From positions 1 to 64,000 of the IMG/VR virus record IMGVR_UViG_3300025151_000017: a DNA stretch of 64,000 nucleotides; one strand, written 5' to 3'. Every line of letters begins with the position of its first letter. Positions within the stretch are counted from its first letter, which is position 1. Of the stretch, positions 27,209 to 34,650 are shown piece after piece. The notes beneath the pieces were generated by a model. The model worked only from the letters and a program-made list of their open reading frames with translations, did not search any database and was not told where the DNA came from. Source of the stretch: a virus. The translations under genes and the position numbers were made by a program.

Positions 27209-27865
27209 ATGAAACTAATTAAAGAACATACTGAAACTGTAAACTATCTTATAGAAGAAGATAAAGAAACAGGACAAAAGAATTACAACCTAGAGGGTGT
27301 ATTTCTCCAAGCTGATATTAAAAACAGGAATGGAAGAATTTACCCTGTAGATGTTCTTGACAAAGAAGTTAAGCGATATGTAAAAGAAAATGTCAAGAAG
27401 AATCGTGCGTATGGTGAGCTGGGACACCCTGACTCTCCTACTATCAATTTAGATAGAGTATCGCACATGATAAAAGATTTGAAGCTCGAAGGCAAAAACT
27501 TTGTCGGTAAAGCTAAGATAATGGATACACCTTATGGTAAGATTGTTAAATCGTTGATTGACGAGGGAGCAAGTCTGGGTGTGTCTTCTAGAGGGATGGG
27601 TTCATTGAAAACTACCAAAGACGGAAGTTCCGAAGTTCAAAAAGACTTCATGCTTGCCACTGCTGCAGATATAGTTGCAGATCCGTCGGCACCTGATGCA
27701 TTTGTGCGTGGTGTTATGGAAGGCAAGGAATGGATGTTCGTAGATGGTAAGTTTGTCGAGCAAGATATTGATGCTGTAAAAAGTTCAATAACTAAGGCAA
27801 CAAGATCTCAACTCGAAGAAGCAAAACTTTTCGCTTTTGCGAAATTTTTAAAAGCAATTAAATAA
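27209..27865 (+). CDS. 21: Prohead core scaffold protease gp21
   Basis: 218 residues (T4 gp21 is 212). Conserved LEGVFLQADIKNRNGRIYP at the N-terminus, GELGHPDSPTINLDRVSH with the catalytic His near residue 72, and LGVSSRGMGSL with the nucleophile Ser near 124 identify the herpesvirus-assemblin-like S21/U9 fold prohead protease. It digests the scaffold (gp22, gp67, gp68) and trims gp23 during maturation. It lies just upstream of its substrates gp22 and gp23. Confidence 0.93.
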   Translation: MKLIKEHTETVNYLIEEDKETGQKNYNLEGVFLQADIKNRNGRIYPVDVLDKEVKRYVKENVKKNRAYGELGHPDSPTINLDRVSHMIKDLKLEGKNFVGKAKIMDTPYGKIVKSLIDEGASLGVSSRGMGSLKTTKDGSSEVQKDFMLATAADIVADPSAPDAFVRGVMEGKEWMFVDGKFVEQDIDAVKSSITKATRSQLEEAKLFAFAKFLKAIK

Positions 27866-27887
27866 CCCATTTTATAAGGAGACTAAC

Positions 27888-29069
27888 ATGTCAAGTATAG
27901 AACAAAAAATCGCAGAACTCCTTGATGAGAGTAAGAAAGCTGAAGAGCAAATCGAAACTCTAGAGGAATCTGAAGGCTGGAAAAAGACAGCCGAAGAAGG
28001 CGAAGCTGAAGCTGCACCTGTAGAAGAAGCACCTGCTGAAGAAGAAGCAGTTGCTGAAGCTGAAGAGTCAGAAGAAGCTGCCGAAGAGGTAGAAGAAATC
28101 GAAGAGGGTGAATTACCACCTGCTTTGAAGAAAGCTATCGATAAAAAGAAAAAAGAGAATGGCGACGACGACGACGATGATGACGACGATGACGACGAAG
28201 ACGAGAAAAAAGAGGGATACATGAACAATTCCAAGAAAAAGGATAAAGATAAAATGATTCCTAAAAAAGAAGAAGTCGAGTCTGATGAAGAAGTTGTAGC
28301 AGAAGAAACTGAAGAAGATGAAATCGCAGTAGATGTTTCAGAAGATGTTGAAGCATTGTTGAATGGCGAAGAACTTTCTGAAGAGTTCAAACAAAAAGCT
28401 ACTACTATCTTTGAAACTGTAGTTGTTTCTAGAGTAAAATCAGAAGTCGCTAAATTCAAAAAAGAATTAGAAGAGTCCAATGCTAAGAGCATTGACGAAG
28501 CTAAAGAGAGTCTAGTTGAAAAAGTTGATGGATACCTCAGCTATGTAGTTGAGCAGTGGATAAGTGAAAATGAAATCGCTCTCGAATCTGGTATGAAGTC
28601 GGAGATCTTAGATGGCTTCATCAATGGTATGAAGAATCTTTTCGCAGAACATTATGTTGATGTTCCTGAAGAAAGATTTGACCTACTTGCTGACGCACAA
28701 GAAAAGGTTGAAGAACTACAAGGTAAGCTCGATGAGCAACTTGAAGCTAATGTAAACCTTTCTAAGAGTGTCAAAGAAATGGAGAAAGCAGAAGTGCTTT
28801 CTAAGGCATCCGATGGAATGGCTGAAACTGATAAAGAAAAATTTGCTGGATTAACTGAAGACCTCAGTTTTGAAGACAAAGAATCTTTTGAGAAGAAAGT
28901 CAATACTATCAGAGAATCTTACTTTGCTTCTAAACCAAGCAAAACAAATGTAGAAACTGTTGTGACTGATGAGCCAGTACAGTTAGAAGAAGAAACTAAG
29001 AAGTCTATTACAGACCCTAAAATTTCTGCTTATGCTGACATGCTCGACAGAAGCAACAAAAATAATTAA
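27888..29069 (+). CDS. 22: Prohead scaffolding core protein gp22
   Basis: 393 residues, longer than T4 gp22 (269). The N-terminal ~150 residues are extremely acidic, with Glu/Ala repeats and an almost unbroken run of about 14 Asp/Glu at 28162-28212. The helical C-terminal half (FKKELEESNAKSIDEAKESL, VEQWISENEIALESGMKSEI, GFINGMKNLFAEHYV) matches the conserved gp22 scaffold core. It forms the internal scaffold around which gp23 assembles and is degraded by gp21. A terminal SITDPKISAYADMLDR segment is also family-typical. Confidence 0.9.
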   Translation: MSSIEQKIAELLDESKKAEEQIETLEESEGWKKTAEEGEAEAAPVEEAPAEEEAVAEAEESEEAAEEVEEIEEGELPPALKKAIDKKKKENGDDDDDDDDDDDEDEKKEGYMNNSKKKDKDKMIPKKEEVESDEEVVAEETEEDEIAVDVSEDVEALLNGEELSEEFKQKATTIFETVVVSRVKSEVAKFKKELEESNAKSIDEAKESLVEKVDGYLSYVVEQWISENEIALESGMKSEILDGFINGMKNLFAEHYVDVPEERFDLLADAQEKVEELQGKLDEQLEANVNLSKSVKEMEKAEVLSKASDGMAETDKEKFAGLTEDLSFEDKESFEKKVNTIRESYFASKPSKTNVETVVTDEPVQLEEETKKSITDPKISAYADMLDRSNKNN

Positions 29070-29094
29070 TCTATCAACTTTAAGGAGATAAAAA

Positions 29095-30366
29095 ATGGAT
29101 AGAAAATCATTAATGGAAAAATGGTCACCTATTCTGGAACACGAAGGTGTAGCTCCAATTAAAGACACATACAGAAAAGAAGTCACTGCTGTACTTCTTG
29201 AGAACCAGGAAACTGCTATCAAAGAAGAAAAGCAAGCGATGTTTGAAGCTGTACATGTCAATGATGCTGCTGCTCTTCCTGACACAGGTGGTGTTGCCAA
29301 ATTTGATCCAGTACTAATTTCATTGGTACGAAGATCTGCTCCTCAGATGATCGCTTATGACATCTGTGGTGTTCAACCTATGACTCAGCCAACTGGTCTT
29401 ATCTTTGCTATGAAAGCAAGATACAGCACTCAAGGTGGTACTGAAGCATTATTTAACGAAGCTGACTCAGACTTTTCTGGTACTGGTACTCACGCAGGAT
29501 CTAATCCTGTTGATGGTACTTACACAACTGGTACTGGAATGGCTACAGCAGACGCTGAGAACCTTGGTGGTTCTGGTGGAGGAACCTTCCAAGAGATGGC
29601 TTTCTCTATCGAGAAAACTTCAGTGACTGCGAAAAGTAGAGCACTGAAAGCTGAGTACACTATCGAACTTGCTCAAGACTTGAAATCAGTTCATGGTCTT
29701 GACGCAGAGGGCGAACTTTCTAATATCCTCTCTACTGAAATTCTTTCAGAGATTAACAGAGAAGTTATCAGAACTGTGTACAAAACTGCAAAACCAGGTG
29801 CTCAAACTGGTACAGCTACTGCGGGAACTTTCGATCTTGATGTTGACGCATCTGGTCGTTGGTCAGTTGAGAAATTCAAAGGACTTCTTTTCCAAATCGA
29901 AAGAGAAGCTAATGCGGTTGCTCAGCAAACTCGTAGAGGAAAAGCTAACTTCATCATCTGTTCTTCAGATGTTGCAAGTGCTCTAGCTATGGCTGGTGTT
30001 CTTGACTACGCACCTGCTCTTTCTACTAACCTAAATGTAGACGAAGCATCTACTACTTTCGCTGGTGTCCTTAATGGTCGCTACAAAGTATATGTAGATC
30101 CTTATTCTGCAAATGGTGCAGCAAGCCAATACTTCGTTGTTGGTTATAAAGGAACTTCAGCATTTGATGCTGGTCTGTTCTACTGCCCATATGTACCTCT
30201 ACAATTGGTAAGAGCAGTAGATCCTAGCACTTTCCAACCAAAAATTGGTTTCAAAACAAGATATGGCTTTACAGCTAATCCGTTTATCCAATTGGATGGT
30301 TCTGGCGATCTAGTTGCTGACGAGAACTACTACTACAGAAGAGTTAAAGTCACTAACTTAATGTAA
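29095..30366 (+). CDS. 23: Major capsid protein gp23
   Basis: 423 residues. The HK97-fold gp23 signature blocks are clear: SLVRRSAPQMIAYDICGVQP, LIFAMKARYS, EYTIELAQDLKSVHGLDAEGEL and the C-terminal GFKTRYGFTANPF. The first ~60 residues form the delta region removed by gp21; sites of the (L/I)xE type are visible at residues 34-36 and 42-44, so cleavage there is plausible but not proved. Length is less than T4 gp23 (521) because the T4-specific insertion domain is absent, as in marine relatives. A strong terminator follows. Confidence 0.96.
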   Translation: MDRKSLMEKWSPILEHEGVAPIKDTYRKEVTAVLLENQETAIKEEKQAMFEAVHVNDAAALPDTGGVAKFDPVLISLVRRSAPQMIAYDICGVQPMTQPTGLIFAMKARYSTQGGTEALFNEADSDFSGTGTHAGSNPVDGTYTTGTGMATADAENLGGSGGGTFQEMAFSIEKTSVTAKSRALKAEYTIELAQDLKSVHGLDAEGELSNILSTEILSEINREVIRTVYKTAKPGAQTGTATAGTFDLDVDASGRWSVEKFKGLLFQIEREANAVAQQTRRGKANFIICSSDVASALAMAGVLDYAPALSTNLNVDEASTTFAGVLNGRYKVYVDPYSANGAASQYFVVGYKGTSAFDAGLFYCPYVPLQLVRAVDPSTFQPKIGFKTRYGFTANPFIQLDGSGDLVADENYYYRRVKVTNLM

Positions 30367-30395
30367 TCTTAGGACTCTAAGGTACAATCCTGAAA

Positions 30396-30422
30396 GGGGA
30401 GACTTCGGTCTCCCCTTTTTTT
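30396..30422 (+). terminator. Strong intrinsic terminator after gp23
   Basis: Perfect eight-base GC-rich stem GGGGAGAC/GTCTCCCC (30396-30403 with 30408-30415) with a TTCG tetraloop and seven T. It ends the head-gene operon. Confidence 0.92.
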
Positions 30423-30426
30423 ATGC

Positions 30427-30455
30427 TTTACTTTTAAGTTTTTTTCAGGCTAAAT
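30427..30455 (+). promoter_or_regulatory. TTTACT-17-CTAAAT promoter upstream of riboswitch
   Basis: TTTACT (30427-30432) within TTTACTTTTAAG, 17 bases, then CTAAAT (30450-30455). The same -10 bases are part of CTAAATA, so this site combines the replication-gene -35 motif with a late-type element. The expected start near 30462 places the riboswitch at the very 5' end of the RNA. Confidence 0.65.
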
Positions 30456-30463
30456 AGTAGTAT

Positions 30464-30583
30464 CGTTCATTCACTCTAAATGTAGCAGTGGACGGAAGTA
30501 AGTAGAATAGGAAAACCTCCCACGCAAGTGGGGCAAGCAAGTACCGAAAGGGAACGAGACCGACAATCTACCGAAGGAACGCA
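30464..30583 (+). ncRNA. Glutamine riboswitch, Downstream-peptide type
   Basis: The conserved strings of this family appear in order: CGTTCA at 30464, GGACGGAAGTA at 30490-30500, and CCGAAGGAACGCA at 30571-30583. P1 pairs CGTTC (30464-30468) with GAACG (30577-30581). CACT/AGTG (30472-30475, 30487-30490) and GTAGA/TCTAC (30502-30506, 30567-30571) form further stems, and the insert has CCCAC-GCAA-GTGGG (30519-30532). Known members sense L-glutamine and precede short peptides in cyanobacteria and marine phages. A CCTCC at 30516-30520 is complementary to the SD GGAGG at 30631-30635, so translational control is possible (inference). Confidence 0.85.
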
Positions 30584-30640
30584 ATAGGGGAACGGAAAGA
30601 TTCTGTTCAGATATCAACCTATTACAATCTGGAGGAAACG

Positions 30641-30802
30641 ATGACTACTTTCTACAGAGGTATCAAAGTCGATGGAAACATTGCCAAGGATGAGAAATTA
30701 TCCAAAAGAGGTGGTGTTTACAGAGGTATTAAACATGGTGCCATATCAAAGGAAAGTGTAAAAGTCGCTACTGGTTTACAGTATCGTGGCATAGCACACT
30801 AA
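30641..30802 (+). CDS. 53-residue YRG-repeat peptide (DUF4278-like) under glutamine riboswitch
   Basis: ATG at 30641 after GGAGGAAACG. The protein has three YRG(I) units: FYRGIKV near the start, VYRGIKHG in the middle and QYRGIAH at the end. This resembles DUF4278, a short family found in cyanobacteria and cyanophages. Together with the riboswitch upstream and a terminator downstream it forms a self-contained unit. In the host analogue system, a riboswitch-controlled peptide inhibits glutamine synthetase; that peptide is not of this sequence type, so a role in nitrogen control is only a hypothesis. Confidence 0.75.
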   Translation: MTTFYRGIKVDGNIAKDEKLSKRGGVYRGIKHGAISKESVKVATGLQYRGIAH

Positions 30803-30810
30803 CCTAAATT

Positions 30811-30859
30811 GATGGGTAAATCTGTTATATTCTTATAATCGGTTTGCCCATCTTTTTTT
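30811..30859 (+). terminator. Intrinsic terminator after YRG peptide
   Basis: GATGGGTAAA (30811-30820) pairs with TTTGCCCATC (30843-30852, one G-U), followed by seven T. The loop contains an inner TTATA/TATAA pairing. Confidence 0.8.
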
Positions 30860-30860
30860 A

Positions 30861-30867
30861 CTAAATA
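30861..30867 (+). promoter_or_regulatory. Putative late promoter CTAAATA
   Basis: CTAAATA starts right after the terminator T-run and precedes the small-membrane-protein genes by 64 bases. Confidence 0.45.
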
Positions 30868-30876
30868 ATTTCGGTG

Positions 30877-30902
30877 GTTATAAAAAAAATTCTTTTTATA
30901 AC
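30877..30902 (+). other. Perfect 10-base AT hairpin in leader
   Basis: GTTATAAAAA (30877-30886) and TTTTTATAAC (30893-30902) with a six-base loop. Same core as the hairpin at 14960. It lies in the leader of the next gene and may stabilise or process the RNA. Confidence 0.5.
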
Positions 30903-30930
30903 TAAATGTAAACACTTAATAGGAAAAACC

Positions 30931-31071
30931 ATGTCCACAGTTATTAACTTAACGAAGAGCATGGTGCGAAAAACCAAAGCATTTGCCGAATTTCTAGCAT
31001 ACATTGCTCTTCCTTTAGGATTCCCTCTTGCCACATTCGTGACGATGCGAATGAGTTATTTTGGATACTAA
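30931..31071 (+). CDS. 46-residue membrane protein
   Basis: ATG at 30931 after AGGAAAAACC; a GTG at 30874 is in frame but lies inside the hairpin and is unlikely. The first 20 residues are basic and amphipathic (LTKSMVRKTKAFAE), then one hydrophobic segment (FLAYIALPLGFPLATFV) suggests a single membrane span. First of a run of tiny genes between gp23 and gp3. Possible roles include lysis timing or host membrane alteration; nothing decisive is visible. Confidence 0.55.
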   Translation: MSTVINLTKSMVRKTKAFAEFLAYIALPLGFPLATFVTMRMSYFGY

Positions 31072-31111
31072 AGAGAACTCACACAAAACACACGAGGACG
31101 ATTGCGACTTT

Positions 31112-31225
31112 ATGGTCGAGAATCCCATGTTATACATGGTGTTCATACCGACACTAGTTGCAGTCGTTCCTTGTACAATCGCTGCAACAGTTATCTGGTT
31201 TCATCAATATTATATCGGTGTCTAG
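31112..31225 (+). CDS. 37-residue single-span membrane peptide
   Basis: ATG 31112 to TAG 31223-31225. The peptide MVENPMLYMVFIPTLVAVVP continues into CTIAATVIWFHQYY, a clear hydrophobic span. The frame is open further upstream with acidic codons (EDDCDF), so a TTG start near 31059 or another non-ATG start is possible. No good SD is seen for the ATG. Moderately supported by its composition and by its place in a tight run of small membrane genes. Confidence 0.4.
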   Translation: MVENPMLYMVFIPTLVAVVPCTIAATVIWFHQYYIGV

Positions 31226-31237
31226 TTTCTAAAACAC

Positions 31238-31244
31238 CTAAATA
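31238..31244 (+). promoter_or_regulatory. Putative late promoter CTAAATA
   Basis: CTAAATA 17 bases before the ATG at 31262, with a GGAG ribosome site between. Confidence 0.45.
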
Positions 31245-31261
31245 GTAGCTGGAGATGTATT

Positions 31262-31402
31262 ATGTCCAGATTGATTGAATTATACGAAAAGGCGATTGAT
31301 TGGTTTCAAGTCACTTTCGAAATAGATTACTACAAGCTAATCCTGATGGCATTTTTAGCAGGAGTCGCTGTAGGTTTGCTTGCTCTGGGAATAGTGTTGT
31401 GA
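31262..31402 (+). CDS. 46-residue C-tail membrane protein
   Basis: ATG 31262 with GGAG nine bases upstream. The first 28 residues are polar (LIELYEKAIDWFQVTFEID), the last 18 are hydrophobic (LILMAFLAGVAVGLLALGIV), giving a tail-anchored topology. Its TGA overlaps the next GTG start (GTGA). The family is unknown. Confidence 0.55.
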   Translation: MSRLIELYEKAIDWFQVTFEIDYYKLILMAFLAGVAVGLLALGIVL

Positions 31403-31551
31403 AAGAAAGTTTGTTAAAAGATATAGAGAACATCGATAAAATTATCGATAAGACTTCCGATCCTAAGTTGAAGGAAATGTGGAAGACCAAAAAAGACCTT
31501 AAAGAAAAAATAAAACAAAGGGAAAATGGCACCAGAGGAACTTCTAGCTAG
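31399..31551 (+). CDS. 50-residue charged helical protein
   Basis: Starts at GTG 31399 in a GTGA overlap with the preceding gene; an in-frame GTG at 31300 would overlap that gene fully and is unlikely. The sequence is Lys/Glu/Asp rich (LLKDIENIDKIIDKTSDPKL, EMWKTKKDLKEKIKQREN) and probably a two-helix hairpin. Overlaps the next gene. Function unknown. Confidence 0.5.
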   Translation: MKESLLKDIENIDKIIDKTSDPKLKEMWKTKKDLKEKIKQRENGTRGTSS

Positions 31552-31666
31552 ACGGATTGCTAAACTTGAGCGAGTATATTTGCGTGCTCAAGACAAGCAG
31601 TTTAAAAAGATGTGGTCTACACACTTGCTACACTTAAAACGAAAACAAAAGAGGATAATTAATTGA
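31526..31666 (+). CDS. 46-residue basic helical protein
   Basis: ATG 31526 lies inside the end of the previous gene, with AAAGGG upstream. The product is basic (LLARRIAKLERVYLRAQDKQ, LKRKQKRIIN) and probably one long helix with possible nucleic-acid binding. Its stop TGA overlaps the TTG start of the gp3-like gene (TTGA), which supports both being translated in series. Confidence 0.5.
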   Translation: MAPEELLARRIAKLERVYLRAQDKQFKKMWSTHLLHLKRKQKRIIN

Positions 31667-32193
31667 CAGCTTACTCAAATAAATTCCCAACTGATATTTC
31701 GCCATTAAATCCTAATGGCTTTACCTTTCAAGTTGATAGATTACCTGATACTACATTCTTTGTACAGTCAGTAAACTTGCCTGGAATTAATCTTGGTGAG
31801 TTTAATCAAGCTACACCTTATGTAGCCAATCCGATTCCTGGAGAAATAATCACATATCAAGAACTTGTGGTAGAGTTTCAGGTCGATGCACAGATGGTAA
31901 ACTGGAAAGCTATACATGATTGGATGATTGGCTTAGGATTTCCAGAAAAATATGAACAATATCTCTCCTACTTAACAGCAGATGAGAGAGCAAAGATATC
32001 TGAGATATCCCAAAACTACTCAGACTCTACATTACAAGTCTTATCAGGGCAAAATCAACCTGTAAAAACCTTTAATTTTATAGATTGTTTCCCTATTTCC
32101 CTAGAACCAATACAATTTGAAGCTAAAATGCAGGATGTGATGATGGTTTCTACTCGTGCGACCTTTAAATACGCATACTACAAGATCTCATAA
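31663..32193 (+). CDS. 3: Tail completion protein gp3-like
   Basis: 176 residues, the same length as T4 gp3. Starts at TTG 31663, overlapping the previous stop. The pattern FQVDRLPDTTFFVQSVNLPGI, TYQELVVEFQVDAQMVNW and IHDWMIGLGFP is the tail-tube/tail-terminator fold seen near gp23 in marine T4-like phages, where it is annotated as gp3. In T4, gp3 caps the tail tube before gp15 binds. A second gp19-like tube or adaptor is the alternative. Confidence 0.7.
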   Translation: MTAYSNKFPTDISPLNPNGFTFQVDRLPDTTFFVQSVNLPGINLGEFNQATPYVANPIPGEIITYQELVVEFQVDAQMVNWKAIHDWMIGLGFPEKYEQYLSYLTADERAKISEISQNYSDSTLQVLSGQNQPVKTFNFIDCFPISLEPIQFEAKMQDVMMVSTRATFKYAYYKIS

Positions 32194-32194
32194 C

Positions 32195-32223
32195 TTTACT
32201 TTTAAGAAAAAAACCTTTAGAAT
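32195..32223 (+). promoter_or_regulatory. TTTACT-17-TAGAAT promoter for uvsY operon
   Basis: TTTACT (32195-32200, within TTTACTTTTAAG), 17 bases, TAGAAT (32218-32223). Expected start near 32230; an AAAGGAG site precedes the uvsY ATG. Confidence 0.75.
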
Positions 32224-32248
32224 TAAGGTCTAAAGGAGTATTTTTACT

Positions 32249-32686
32249 ATGAATTTACAAGAACTACAGGATGAATGGGCGAAAGACAGCTTGGTTGATG
32301 ATGACCATCTAGATAAGGAAGCTGTACGCATTCCAAACCTACACCAAAAGTATTTAAAATTCCTAATGGAGTTCAAAATGAAACTCACTAAGCAAAGAGC
32401 AGAGTTTCATCAGCTAAGACGATTAAAAATTCGCTACTACAATGGTGAATTAGGTCGTGAAGAGTTAGAAGAACATGGTTGGGAGCAATATCAAGGCATA
32501 AAACCCATAAAATCAGTACAAGATGACCTATTACATGGGGATGACGACCTAATTAAGATGACAGTACGCATATCTTACCTAGAAGACATGGTATATGCGT
32601 CGGAAAGCATCATGAAATCAATATCAAGTAGAGGTTGGGACATAAAAAACTCAATCGAATGGAAAAAGTTTATATCAGGTGCCTAA
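32249..32686 (+). CDS. uvsY: Recombination mediator UvsY
   Basis: 145 residues (T4 UvsY is 137). MNLQELQDEWAKDSLVDDDHLDKEA matches the UvsY start (LxxLQEExxxDxxIDxxxLxxEA), and the end SESIMKSISSRGWDIKNSIEW matches T4 (ALDAIKSRGFAIKHI). UvsY loads the recombinase UvsX (gene at 55106) on gp32-coated ssDNA. It is first in an operon with uvsW and overlaps it by eight bases. Confidence 0.9.
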   Translation: MNLQELQDEWAKDSLVDDDHLDKEAVRIPNLHQKYLKFLMEFKMKLTKQRAEFHQLRRLKIRYYNGELGREELEEHGWEQYQGIKPIKSVQDDLLHGDDDLIKMTVRISYLEDMVYASESIMKSISSRGWDIKNSIEWKKFISGA

Positions 32687-34169
32687 AATAACGATAGAAA
32701 AGGCGAGTAATATACATATTCGCTGTTTTTCGGAGCCTTCGGTAGAAGCAGAGCTCTCTGACTACTTCACATATGCTGTTCCAGGTGCACAATTCACACC
32801 ACAGTACCGAAGTCGCTTATGGGATGGCAAAATTAGGCAATATGACAGAGTTCGTCATACACTTTACCTTGGATTATACCGATATGTTGAAAAATTCGCT
32901 GTTGAGCGAGGGTATGAGATAGAATGTAAGGATTTAATCGTTGTTGACCGAAAAATACCCTTTGAAGAGGTAGAAAACTGGGTAGATTCCTTACAATTAG
33001 CATCCAAAGGACGAGAACTCGCTGTCAGGGAATATCAGGTTGAAGCTATACATAAAGCTCTAAATGATGAAAGAACGCTCCTAGTCTCTCCTACTGCGTC
33101 TGGTAAATCGCTAATCATCTATTCAACCCTTAGATACCTGCTAAATCAGGGCAAAAAAGCAATCATAATAGTACCAACGACCTCTCTCGTTGAACAGCTT
33201 TATAAAGACTTCGAAGACTATTCAAGCATAAATGGATGGAATGTACCAGACCATGTGCAAAAATTATACTCAGGATTTACCAAAGATATAGATAAACAAG
33301 TATTGATTACGACTTGGCAGTCAGTTTATAAACAACCAAGACAATGGTTTGCTCAGTTTGATGTATGCTTCGGAGATGAAGCACATCAGTTTAAGGCAAG
33401 GTCGCTGACTACATGTATGGATAAATTAATTAATTGTAATTACAGGATCGGCACGACTGGTACGATTGATGGAAAGAAAGTACATAAGCTGGTATTAGAA
33501 GGTGTGTTTGGACCTGTCTTTGCTGTCACGACAACTAAAAAATTAATGGAAGATAAGAAGGTTGCCGAACTAGATATTACTTGCTTGTTATTAAAGTACG
33601 ATGAATTAACAAGGCAAGGTAGAAAAACAAACAAGTATGCTGACGAGATGGACTTCTTAGTCACTAACGATGCTAGAAATAAATTTATTGTAAACCTTGC
33701 TGCAGATTTAAAAGGGAATACACTGGTACTATATCAGTTCGTACAGAAACATGGAATCCCATTATACGAAGACCTAAATAAAAAGGTAGATGGTTCAAAG
33801 GACATCTGGTTTGTATCGGGAGATACAGTCGTAAAGGATAGGGAAAAGGTCAGAGAAATAGCAGGTGATACTGACAACAATATCATAGTTGCTTCTTTTG
33901 GTACATTCTCGACTGGCATTAATATACCATCTATCGAAAACATTATTTTCGCTTCGCCAAGTAAAAGTAAGATACGAAACTTACAATCTATTGGTAGAGG
34001 TTTAAGATTGAAGGAGGGTAAAGAAAGTTGTAATTTGTATGATGTAGCTGATGACCTATCTTGGAAATCTTGGAAGAATCATACACTCAAACACTTTTCA
34101 GAACGACTTTCTATTTACTCAGAAGAAAAATTTAACTACAAGATTGTAGAGGTAAACATAAATGGATAA
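32679..34169 (+). CDS. uvsW: DNA/RNA helicase UvsW
   Basis: 496 residues (T4 UvsW about 503), starting at GTG 32679. Walker A SPTASGKSLI (near residue 137), DEAH box GDEAHQFKA (near 233), and motif VI QSIGRGLRLKEGK mark an SF2 helicase of the UvsW/RecG-like group; the N-terminal ~110 residues (GAQFTPQYRSRLWDGKIRQY) form the UvsW DNA-binding domain. It unwinds R-loops and branched DNA, favouring recombination-dependent replication. It overlaps neighbours on both sides. Confidence 0.95.
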   Translation: MPKITIEKASNIHIRCFSEPSVEAELSDYFTYAVPGAQFTPQYRSRLWDGKIRQYDRVRHTLYLGLYRYVEKFAVERGYEIECKDLIVVDRKIPFEEVENWVDSLQLASKGRELAVREYQVEAIHKALNDERTLLVSPTASGKSLIIYSTLRYLLNQGKKAIIIVPTTSLVEQLYKDFEDYSSINGWNVPDHVQKLYSGFTKDIDKQVLITTWQSVYKQPRQWFAQFDVCFGDEAHQFKARSLTTCMDKLINCNYRIGTTGTIDGKKVHKLVLEGVFGPVFAVTTTKKLMEDKKVAELDITCLLLKYDELTRQGRKTNKYADEMDFLVTNDARNKFIVNLAADLKGNTLVLYQFVQKHGIPLYEDLNKKVDGSKDIWFVSGDTVVKDREKVREIAGDTDNNIIVASFGTFSTGINIPSIENIIFASPSKSKIRNLQSIGRGLRLKEGKESCNLYDVADDLSWKSWKNHTLKHFSERLSIYSEEKFNYKIVEVNING

Positions 34170-34650
34170 ACTAATTAAAGAGGATGACGAGTTTATTTTG
34201 TTGAAGCTAACCACAGGGGAAACTCTAGTGGCTACTATTCGTGGTGAAGATACTGAAACTATTTCAGTTGAATATCCTTTTGAGTTAAAAACTATTCACG
34301 ACAGACGACAAGATATGGTCGTTGATGTCACTGCTGCTGCACCATTTTGTGGTTTCGCAGAAGATAGAAAGTTTACCTTTAGAAAAGATAATCTAATGTT
34401 TACTAAATGTCTGCATAACTTTTCTATCCCCTTTTATATCGAGTTAGTTGAAGAATACGAAAGACTAGTCGATATCCCAGTGCCAAAGAAAAGATTATCC
34501 GATACTCAAGGAATGCTAAGAAAGACTGCTCAAGCTATGCAAGAAAGAGCCGAGGAAGTATTACCTGAAGATCCAAGATTAGAGGATACTGCAGAAGTTT
34601 TAGATTACTTGCTTTCTGGCATAGGCAAAAAGAAAAAGACAATCCATTGA
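34162..34650 (+). CDS. LSm/SH3-like small protein, unknown
   Basis: 162 residues, overlapping uvsW by eight bases. Residues ~8-40 read EFILLKLTTGETLVATIRGEDTETISVEYP, the strand-turn pattern of Sm-like beta-barrels (xxVxLxxGExxxAxI...xxxLExP). The C-terminal ~60 residues are charged and helical (SDTQGMLRKTAQAMQERAEEV), ending in a Lys-rich tail. A related short protein is encoded at 51258 next to gp43. An RNA-binding or replisome-scaffold role is possible but only inferred. Confidence 0.6.
   Translation: MDKLIKEDDEFILLKLTTGETLVATIRGEDTETISVEYPFELKTIHDRRQDMVVDVTAAAPFCGFAEDRKFTFRKDNLMFTKCLHNFSIPFYIELVEEYERLVDIPVPKKRLSDTQGMLRKTAQAMQERAEEVLPEDPRLEDTAEVLDYLLSGIGKKKKTIH

Noticed and set aside
28140-28215. 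Possible CRISPR-like or satellite repeat
   Set aside because: The repeat is a simple GAC/GAT codon run without spacers; no CRISPR array was seen anywhere.
27872-28492. 206-codon minus-strand frame, very Ser-rich
   Set aside because: It is the antisense of the Glu/Asp-rich gp22 gene; acidic codon repeats read backward as Ser/Leu. No ribosome site or family.
30874-30930. GTG start extending the 46-residue membrane protein
   Set aside because: The extension is the translation of a perfect AT hairpin and lacks a ribosome site; ATG 30931 is preferred.
31300-31398. GTG start extending the 50-residue charged protein
   Set aside because: It would fully overlap a better-supported membrane gene; the GTGA overlap at 31399 is a standard start.
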